Made by a program: the position numbers and the translations under genes. This document shows positions 1 to 5,618 of a stretch of 5,618 nucleotides of DNA, piece after piece. Source of the stretch: GCA-2709075 sp964492555. Lineage in GTDB: Bacteria; Pseudomonadota; Alphaproteobacteria; MPNO01; UBA2964. Within the stretch, counting starts at the first letter, position 1. Each line of letters starts with the position of its first letter. The stretch is from contig CAZBKQ010000091.1 of assembly GCA_964492555.1 (NCBI GenBank), positions 1 to 5,618 of the forward strand, read 5' to 3'. The notes beneath the pieces were generated by a model. The model was not told the origin of the DNA and ran no database searches. It worked only from the letters and a program-made list of their open reading frames with translations.

Positions 1-2276
1 ACCGGCGCGGCCTCGGCCTCATATTTTTCGATCTGCACCAACGCCGTCTGGGCGATCGGCGCCTGCGACAGTTTCGATGTCCCCTTGTCCAGCGTCAGCA
101 TGTTGGGATTCCCGTGCAGGCATGTCGTTGCATCCGATCCGGGCTGTTCCGGTGAATACCACGCCCCGGTCATCAGCCGGATGACACCGGGCCGCATATC
201 CTCGGTCACGTTCGCCCCGGCGAGGCACGCGCCACGCCCGTTGAAAACCCGCACCAGATCGCCATGGGAGATGCCGCGCGCGGCGGCGTCTTGCGGGCTC
301 ATATAGACCGGTTCGCGCCCGGCGATCTTGGAGGCCGCGGCCACCCCCTGCCCGTCCATCTGGCTGTGCAGCCGGGTGGTGGGCTGGGATGAAATCATGT
401 GCAGCGGATAGTCCACCGCCATTTCCGATCCCAGCCATTCAGCCGGTTCCAGCCAGGTCGCGTGCGGCGGACAATCGTCATAGCCGAACCCTTCGATCTT
501 TTCCGAATAGAGCTCAATCCGCCCCGACGGCGTGCGCAGCTTCGCCTTCACCGGATCGGCGCGGAATTCCTGAAACAGGGTATATTCCGCCTCGCGCGCG
601 GGAATGCGGTAATGGCCTTCTTCCCAAAATGTATCGAAATCCGGCATCGGCGCTTCGTTGTGGAGCGCGCCGTTGCGGCAGGACTCATAGAGGAAACGCA
701 ACCAGCCTTCCTCGCCCCGCCCCTCGGTATATGTTTCCTCGCACCCCAGCCGGCGCGAAAGCTCGGAAAAGATATCGTAATCGTTCTTCGCCTCGCCGAC
801 CGGGTCGATGGCCTTCTCCATCTTGGTCAGATAGGGATCGCGCCCCGCCGCCCCGATGTCGTTCCGCTCCAGCGTCGTGGTGGCGGGCAGGACGATATCC
901 GCGTGCCGCGCTGCCGCCGTCCACCAGGGTTCATGCACGATCACCGTATCCGGCCGGCGCCAGGCGCGGACCAGCCGGTTGAGGTCCTGATGGTGATGGA
1001 ACGGGTTGCCGCCCGCCCAATAGACCAGCCTTATATCGGGATAGGTGATCTTCTTGCCGTTATGGTCGATTTCCTCCCCCGGCAATGACAGCGCATCGGT
1101 CAGCCGCGCCGCGGGAATGGCGAAATTGACCGGGTTGCGCCCCATACTGAGCGAGGGTGGGTTGAACAAGGGCCGTTCCTCACCCATCCCGCCGGTGGAG
1201 CCATGGCCAAAGGCGAACCCGCCCCCCGGCAGCCCGATCTGCCCCAGCGCGCTGGCCAGCAGGATCAGCGCCCAGTACGGCATTTCACCGTGATCGCCGC
1301 GCTGCAGCGACCAGGTCGCGGACATGAAGGTCCGGCCCTCCGCCATGCGCCGCGCCAGCGCCCTGATACGGTCCGCCTCGATCCCGGTGATATGGGCCGC
1401 CCAGTCGGCGTCCTTTGTCTGACCGTCACTTTTCCCCATCAGATAGGGCAGAACCCGGTCATAACCGGCGCAGTATCGGTCGAGAAACGCTGCATCGTGC
1501 AAACCTTCGCTGATCAGCGTATGGGCGAGCGCCAGCATCAGCGCTGTATCGGTATTCGGCGCGACAGCAATCCAGTCCGCCGCCATGAAGTCCGGCACGT
1601 CGTCGCGGCACGGGCTGACATTGACGACATCAATGCCCTTATCCGTGATTTTCTTCAGCCAGGGGACGATGGCATGCGCGACACTGCCGCCGCGCGCAAC
1701 CTGGCCGTTGCCGGTATTCACTCCGCCGAAAAACACCACCAGATCCGCATTGTTATGGATCGCCGACCAGCTGGTATTCGGCCCGGTGACGGATTGCAGA
1801 TTGCCGACGATATGCGGCACGAAAAACGTCGCGGAACCGAAGCTGTAATTGGCCGACTGGTCCGTGCAACCGCCGAAGGAAAACAGAAAACGCCGCACCT
1901 GGGTGCGCGCATAGTGGAAAATGCCGGCGCTGGACCAGCCATAAGACCCGCCCAGAATGGATTCATTGCCGTGTTCCGATTTGACGCGGGACAACTCATC
2001 GGCGACCAGCTCATAGGCCTTGTCCCAGCTCACCCGGACAAAGGGCTCCCGCCCGCGGCCCTCGCCGGTACCTGTCGGACCGTTTTCCAACCAGCCCTTG
2101 CGTACCATCGGCGCCGTCACCCGGTTTTCCGAATGGGTCGCGCCGGGGATGGAGTCGATCAGCGGTGACGGGTTGGGGTCATGTTCAAACGGGCTGACGC
2201 CGACGACGCGCCCATCCTCGACCTCCGCCCAGAAGGCGCCCCAATGCGACTGGTTGCGAAACCGCTGTTTGGCCAT
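1..2276 (-). CDS. Molybdopterin-dependent oxidoreductase, DMSO/TMAO/biotin sulfoxide reductase family (3' end cut off by window edge)
   Basis: This frame reads without interruption from an ATG at 2276 to the left edge, giving 758 residues. The enzyme should carry a bis-molybdopterin guanine dinucleotide (bis-MGD) cofactor and reduce an S- or N-oxide. Visible landmarks are the N-terminal SHWGAF segment (residues 10-15), GGSYGW (109-114), NYSFG (143-147), LGQIGLPGGGF (344-354), GGNPFHHHQD (422-431) and ADIVLP...ERND (459-473). An MGD-binding C-terminal domain begins near residue 620. From memory of Rhodobacter DMSO reductase, Ser145 matches the molybdenum-ligand serine (Ser147), and Tyr112 and Trp114 match Tyr114 and Trp116. 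There is no N-terminal CxxC iron-sulfur motif and no twin-arginine signal, so a cytoplasmic BisC-like enzyme fits better than periplasmic DorA/TorA. The reading ends at QIEKYEAEAAP, close to the family C-terminus, so probably only 10-30 residues are missing. The start is supported by GAGGA eight bases upstream. The family is secure; the substrate is not. Confidence 0.93.
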   Translation of the reverse strand, partial: MAKQRFRNQSHWGAFWAEVEDGRVVGVSPFEHDPNPSPLIDSIPGATHSENRVTAPMVRKGWLENGPTGTGEGRGREPFVRVSWDKAYELVADELSRVKSEHGNESILGGSYGWSSAGIFHYARTQVRRFLFSFGGCTDQSANYSFGSATFFVPHIVGNLQSVTGPNTSWSAIHNNADLVVFFGGVNTGNGQVARGGSVAHAIVPWLKKITDKGIDVVNVSPCRDDVPDFMAADWIAVAPNTDTALMLALAHTLISEGLHDAAFLDRYCAGYDRVLPYLMGKSDGQTKDADWAAHITGIEADRIRALARRMAEGRTFMSATWSLQRGDHGEMPYWALILLASALGQIGLPGGGFAFGHGSTGGMGEERPLFNPPSLSMGRNPVNFAIPAARLTDALSLPGEEIDHNGKKITYPDIRLVYWAGGNPFHHHQDLNRLVRAWRRPDTVIVHEPWWTAAARHADIVLPATTTLERNDIGAAGRDPYLTKMEKAIDPVGEAKNDYDIFSELSRRLGCEETYTEGRGEEGWLRFLYESCRNGALHNEAPMPDFDTFWEEGHYRIPAREAEYTLFQEFRADPVKAKLRTPSGRIELYSEKIEGFGYDDCPPHATWLEPAEWLGSEMAVDYPLHMISSQPTTRLHSQMDGQGVAAASKIAGREPVYMSPQDAAARGISHGDLVRVFNGRGACLAGANVTEDMRPGVIRLMTGAWYSPEQPGSDATTCLHGNPNMLTLDKGTSKLSQAPIAQTALVQIEKYEAEAAP

Positions 2277-2284
2277 AATTCCGA

Positions 2285-2289
2285 TCCTC
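2285..2289 (-). promoter_or_regulatory. Ribosome binding site of the DMSO-reductase-family gene
   Basis: Read on the minus strand, GAGGA lies eight bases before the ATG at 2276. It is a good Shine-Dalgarno match at a usual distance and supports this start, which also begins right at the conserved family N-terminus. Confidence 0.6.
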
Positions 2290-2346
2290 GATGCTGGTTG
2301 CGGGGGCGTGTCCCTCCCCCTAGGCTTTGCGTCACCATAGACTAGC

Positions 2347-2354
2347 GGGAAAGG
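2347..2354 (+). promoter_or_regulatory. Probable ribosome binding site deciding the GTG start of the large-subunit gene
   Basis: The purine run GGGAAAGG precedes the GTG at 2357. Its GGGA part is six bases from the start codon. It is not a perfect Shine-Dalgarno site, but it favours GTG 2357 over the in-frame TTG at 2327, which would add ten residues (MRHHRLAGKA) that do not look like family sequence. Confidence 0.4.
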
Positions 2355-2356
2355 CC

Positions 2357-4684
2357 GTGCCGGAAAATATCGGGAAAAGACAGGTCCGGAACGAGGATGA
2401 GCGGCTGCTGACCGGCCGCGGCGCGTTCAGCGCCGACCGCGCGCTTCCCGGTCAGGCCCATGCCGCCGTGCTGCGCAGCCCGCATGCCCATGCCCGGATT
2501 ATATCGATCGATAAGAGCATGGCCGAAGCCGCGCCCGGCGTGCTTCTGGTTCTGACAGGCGCGGACTGGCGCGAAACCGGTTTGCCGCCGATGCAGAACA
2601 AGCCAATCCCGGCGGCGCGGACCGACCCGCCGCTCCGCGCTCCGGATGGCGGCGACCCGGCAATGCGGGACCAGTTCCCCTTACCGTTGGACAAGGTCCG
2701 CTATGGCGGAGAAGCGCTCGCCTTCGTCGTCGCGGAGACCCTTGCCGCCGCCGAAGAAGCGGCCGAGTTGATCGAAATTGAATATGAACCCTTGCCCGCG
2801 GTGACCGACACCGCTCATGCCGCCGATAAGGACACCCCGCTGGTCTGGGACGATTTGCCCCGCAATCTCGGCGTCGACAGTTTCATCGGCGATCCCGAAG
2901 CCGCGGCGGAAGCCTTCGCAGGGGCGGCTCATGTGGTCTCTCTTACCATTCATGCCGCCCGCGTAACCGGCGTGCCGATGGAGCCGCGCGGCGGTATCGG
3001 CGAATATGACGCGGAAACAGAGAGCTACACGCTCTGGGCCGGCGGCGGCGGCGCGGCGCGTCACCGGGCGGAACTCGCCACCATCGCAGGCGTGTCGTTG
3101 GAGCGCATGCGTGTCGTTTGTGGCGATGTCGGGGGCAATTACGGCACCCGCAACCGGGTCTATCCGGAATATCCGCTGATGCTGTTGGGGGCGAAACGGA
3201 TTGGCCGTCCGGTCAAATGGATTTCGACCCGAACCGAATGCATGACCAGCGACCTGCAGGGGCGCGACCTTGTCTCGGAGGTCAGTCTGGCGCTGGAGGA
3301 AGACGGGCGCTTTATCGGGTTCCAGGCGGTCAATACCAGCAATTCGGGCGGTTTTCCGGTCGCCTATGCCCCGCTGTCCAAGGGGGCCGGCATCGCCACG
3401 GGCCCCTATGACATTCCGGTCGGCGCAATGCGGCTTCGCGCCGTGTTGACCAACACACCGCCGACCAACCCCTATCGGAGCGCCGGACGGCCGGAATGCG
3501 TCTATGCGCTGGAGCGGCTGATCGACAAGGCCGCGCGCACACTCGGTTTCGACCGGGTGGAACTACGCCGGAAAAACCTGATCCGGCCCGATCGGCTGCC
3601 CTACACGAACACGCAAGGCATGGTTTATGACAGCGGCACATTCGAGCAGAATCTCGATTTGGCTCTGGATGCGGCCGATTACGCGGGATTCGAGGCCCGC
3701 AAGGCACAATCCGTTGCGGCGGGTCTGATACGCGGCATTGCCGTCGCGCCCTATATCGAGACTTCCTCCGGCGCCCCGCTGGAATGGTCTTCGGTCGCGG
3801 TCCGGCCGGACGGTGTGGAGGTCGCTGTCGGCACGCAATCGAGCGGCCAGGGGCATGAAACCAGCTTCGCCCAGGTAGCCGCCGACCGGCTCGGCGTACC
3901 ATTCGGTACCGTACGGATAGGCCAGGGAGATACCGCTTTCGTCAAAAACGGAAATGGGTCCCATGCCGGGCGGTCCATGCGCATGGCGGGCACGGCGATT
4001 ATCCTCACCGCCGACAAGGTCATCGAAAAAGGGACCGCGCTTGCGGCGCACGCGTTGGAAGCGGCGATTGAGGATATTCGCTTCGCGGACGGGAGATTCC
4101 ACATAGAAGGCACTGACCGCGCCATCGGATGGTTCGATCTGGCGAAAGAGGCCGAGGGGGACAATTTGCCGGAGGAACTGACCGGCGGGCTCTCGGCGGA
4201 GCTTGAAAACATCATGCATGAGGCCGTTTTTCCGACCGGCTGCCATGCCTGCGAGGTCGAAATCGACCCCGAAACCGGCACAGTGACCATCGACCGGTAC
4301 ACGGCGGTGGACGATGTCGGGCGCGTTATCAACCCGCTGATCGTCGATGGACAGATCCATGGCGGCATCGTACAGGGGGCGGGGCAGGCGCTGATGGAAC
4401 GTTGCTGGTTCGATCATGAGTCAGGCCAGCCGCTATGCGGCTCCTTTATGGATTACGCCATGCCGCGGGCGGACGATATGCCATCCTTTTCGGTTACCTA
4501 TAACGAGGTAATCAGCCCGCAGAACCCGCTAGGCGTCAAATCCGGCGGAGAAAGCGGCACCACACCAGCCCCCGCCGTGATCGTCAACGCGGTGCTGGAT
4601 GCTCTTTCCGGGCTAGGTGTTACGGATATCGAAATGCCGGTGACGCCCCATCGCGTCTGGCAAGCCATCAAATCGGCGCGATAA
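2357..4684 (+). CDS. Xanthine dehydrogenase / CO dehydrogenase family molybdenum-binding large subunit (CoxL form II-like)
   Basis: This complete gene encodes 775 residues from GTG 2357, a normal length for the large subunit of a molybdenum hydroxylase. Such enzymes hydroxylate aldehydes, purines or N-heterocycles with water-derived oxygen. Domains in order are an a/b hammerhead (about 20-149, opening after EDERLLTGRG), a first molybdenum-cofactor domain (about 160-405) with VPMEPRG (206-212) and GDVGGNYG (256-263), and a second (about 425-700) with GTQSSGQGHE (492-501). The active-site loop reads PYRSAGRPE (372-380), closer to the form II AYRGAGR pattern than to the AYXCSFR of true aerobic CO dehydrogenase. 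GGESGTT near the end supplies the expected catalytic glutamate, Glu732 (4550-4552). No signal peptide is seen. No iron-sulfur or FAD subunit gene adjoins it: the upstream gene is divergent and the downstream gene convergent. A TTG at 2327 is an alternative start. The family is firm, the substrate unknown, and CO oxidation unlikely. Confidence 0.93.
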   Translation: MPENIGKRQVRNEDERLLTGRGAFSADRALPGQAHAAVLRSPHAHARIISIDKSMAEAAPGVLLVLTGADWRETGLPPMQNKPIPAARTDPPLRAPDGGDPAMRDQFPLPLDKVRYGGEALAFVVAETLAAAEEAAELIEIEYEPLPAVTDTAHAADKDTPLVWDDLPRNLGVDSFIGDPEAAAEAFAGAAHVVSLTIHAARVTGVPMEPRGGIGEYDAETESYTLWAGGGGAARHRAELATIAGVSLERMRVVCGDVGGNYGTRNRVYPEYPLMLLGAKRIGRPVKWISTRTECMTSDLQGRDLVSEVSLALEEDGRFIGFQAVNTSNSGGFPVAYAPLSKGAGIATGPYDIPVGAMRLRAVLTNTPPTNPYRSAGRPECVYALERLIDKAARTLGFDRVELRRKNLIRPDRLPYTNTQGMVYDSGTFEQNLDLALDAADYAGFEARKAQSVAAGLIRGIAVAPYIETSSGAPLEWSSVAVRPDGVEVAVGTQSSGQGHETSFAQVAADRLGVPFGTVRIGQGDTAFVKNGNGSHAGRSMRMAGTAIILTADKVIEKGTALAAHALEAAIEDIRFADGRFHIEGTDRAIGWFDLAKEAEGDNLPEELTGGLSAELENIMHEAVFPTGCHACEVEIDPETGTVTIDRYTAVDDVGRVINPLIVDGQIHGGIVQGAGQALMERCWFDHESGQPLCGSFMDYAMPRADDMPSFSVTYNEVISPQNPLGVKSGGESGTTPAPAVIVNAVLDALSGLGVTDIEMPVTPHRVWQAIKSAR

Positions 4685-5618
4685 CGCCGTCCTCATCCGA
4701 CCGGAAGCGGCCGACCGTTTGCCCCTCCAGCGTGCCGTGATCAAGAAATTCCAGAACCGCGCGGCGCTGCACGTGGCGGCCGCGTTCCCATTGCATGAAA
4801 TGGCTGGCGCCCGCGATACGCAGAAAGATTTTCTGCTCACTGCCCAGATCGTCAAACAGCCCGATATTGGTTTCCAGTTGCCCGTCCAGTTCGCCGACAA
4901 AATGCAACACCGGCAGTTTGACCTTCGCAGCGCCATTTCTCGTCCATCCCCAATAGGTCCGGGTCGGGCCACGCAGCCCGCCCCAGGACGCACCGACCGG
5001 ATCAGCCTCGGTCCCGGCCCGCCAGACGGTCTCAATCACGGCCTCATCTTCTATCTGCCCGTCGAATTTGACATTGGCGAGCCAGCGCACCGCCTCGCCA
5101 TGTTCGCGTGACTGAAACGCCGTGGGCGCGCCCGGCTCCGGCAGTTCGGCCGGAGGAGCGGCGGGCCCGTCCGGTAGATAATTGCTCGATGCCCAGATCA
5201 CTAGCCGTTCAATTTTTTCCGGATAATAACGAACATACGTCCCCGTACGGATGCCGCCCCCCGACCAGCCGATCAGCTTGATCTTGTCCACCCCGCGCAG
5301 ATCCCGGATGAAATCGATCACCGCGTCGAGATCGGCGGTTTCCGTATCTGTGGTGGCAAGCTGAAACGGATATTCAGGCTCGCCTTCGGGCTCATTGCCC
5401 GGGCCGAAAAAATGCCGGTCCGCCTGCTGTACGTTGACCGGATTATCCTGAACCGGCAGCGCCGAACGCCCATGGCCTGTCATGTCGAGGGCGAAAACGT
5501 CGTAGCCCGCCGCCGCAAGCGCCTCCATCCAGCTGTAGCCGGGATGCGGGCAATCAAAAGCCACCGAACAGGGCCAGAATCCACCATGCACCATAAGGAC
5601 GACCTTGCCGTCCGGCGC
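4668..5618 (-). CDS. Alpha/beta hydrolase (5' end cut off by window edge)
   Basis: The frame is open from the right edge to a TGA at 4668-4670, giving 316 visible residues. It begins APDGKVVLMVHGG, a core strand running into the HGG oxyanion-hole motif, so the ATG at 5594 is an internal methionine and the true start lies outside the window. Counting from that methionine, the nucleophile elbow GWSGG places Ser111 (5262-5264), GELDG gives the acid Asp237 (4884-4886) and GASHF the base His265 (4800-4802), a full catalytic triad in the usual order. The segment between the elbow and the acid, about 140-225, is rich in Pro, Trp and Gly and probably forms the cap over the active site. No signal peptide can be judged because the N-terminus is missing. 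The enzyme likely cleaves an ester, amide or similar bond; the substrate cannot be told. Its last 17 bases overlap the 3' end of the convergent large-subunit gene. Confidence 0.9.
   Translation of the reverse strand, partial: APDGKVVLMVHGGFWPCSVAFDCPHPGYSWMEALAAAGYDVFALDMTGHGRSALPVQDNPVNVQQADRHFFGPGNEPEGEPEYPFQLATTDTETADLDAVIDFIRDLRGVDKIKLIGWSGGGIRTGTYVRYYPEKIERLVIWASSNYLPDGPAAPPAELPEPGAPTAFQSREHGEAVRWLANVKFDGQIEDEAVIETVWRAGTEADPVGASWGGLRGPTRTYWGWTRNGAAKVKLPVLHFVGELDGQLETNIGLFDDLGSEQKIFLRIAGASHFMQWERGRHVQRRAVLEFLDHGTLEGQTVGRFRSDEDGVIAPI

Larger units (their letters stand above)
2277..2356. promoter_or_regulatory. Shared intergenic region between two divergent molybdoenzyme genes
   Basis: These 80 bases are the only non-coding stretch in the window and must hold the 5' leaders of both flanking genes, unless either is transcribed from further away. 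They contain a G/C-rich inverted repeat, GGGGG at 2302-2306 against CCCCC at 2316-2320 with a nine-base loop, and the palindrome CCTAGG at 2319-2324. Possible -35/-10 pairs on either strand match the sigma-70 consensus poorly; on the plus strand, TTGCGG at 2298 followed 17 bases later by TAGGCT is one. I therefore call a control region but no specific promoter or operator. Confidence 0.4.

Noticed and set aside
1203..2168. Long plus-strand open frame of 321 codons
   Set aside because: It lies entirely antisense to the DMSO-reductase-family gene, whose own frame shows clear family motifs. Its translation is Arg/Pro/Gly-rich with no recognisable domain, as expected of an antisense frame in GC-rich DNA.
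2327..2356. TTG at 2327 as the start of the large subunit
   Set aside because: It adds MRHHRLAGKA, which is unlike the family N-terminus, and has no good ribosome binding site. GTG at 2357 starts just before the conserved IGKR...EDERLLTGRG region.
3563..4417. Minus-strand open frame of 284 codons
   Set aside because: It is antisense to the second cofactor-binding domain of the large subunit and has no domain-like sequence, so it is a shadow of the real gene.
2357..4684. Aerobic carbon monoxide dehydrogenase (true CoxL)
   Set aside because: The AYXCSFR loop with the copper-binding cysteine is absent, and PYRSAGRPE is present instead. The CoxM and CoxS genes are also not adjacent.
4697..4717. 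Direct repeat CCGACCG spaced 14 bases apart, and G/C-rich sequence suggesting a terminator near the convergent gene ends
   Set aside because: The repeat is only seven bases long, lies inside hydrolase coding sequence, forms no clear hairpin and has no T-run, so chance is the simpler explanation.

Overview
The window holds three protein-coding genes packed end to end with almost no spare sequence. The high G+C content, strong preference for G/C in third codon positions and protein styles resemble a free-living, GC-rich proteobacterium. An alphaproteobacterium is my best guess, but this is inference from sequence style and no marker gene is present.

Positions 1-2276 (minus strand) encode nearly all of a cytoplasmic-looking molybdenum enzyme of the DMSO reductase superfamily (biotin sulfoxide / DMSO / TMAO reductase branch). 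Its C-terminal tip runs off the left edge. An 80-bp gap (2277-2356) holds the 5' leaders of two divergent genes. Positions 2357-4684 (plus strand) encode a complete molybdenum-binding large subunit of the xanthine dehydrogenase / CO dehydrogenase (CoxL, form II-like) family. Positions 4668-5618 (minus strand) encode an alpha/beta hydrolase with an intact Ser-Asp-His triad. Its N-terminus lies beyond the right edge, and its 3' end overlaps that of the large subunit by 17 bp.

The main point of interest is that two unrelated molybdenum-enzyme families (bis-MGD and xanthine oxidase type) sit back to back over a short shared control region. The xanthine-dehydrogenase-type large subunit has no small (2Fe-2S) or medium (FAD) subunit gene beside it, because both flanking genes run on the opposite strand. 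A joint role, such as oxidation or reduction of a heterocycle, N-oxide or S-oxide followed by hydrolysis, is possible but is not shown by the sequence. I found no RNA genes, mobile elements, CRISPR arrays or strong terminators.
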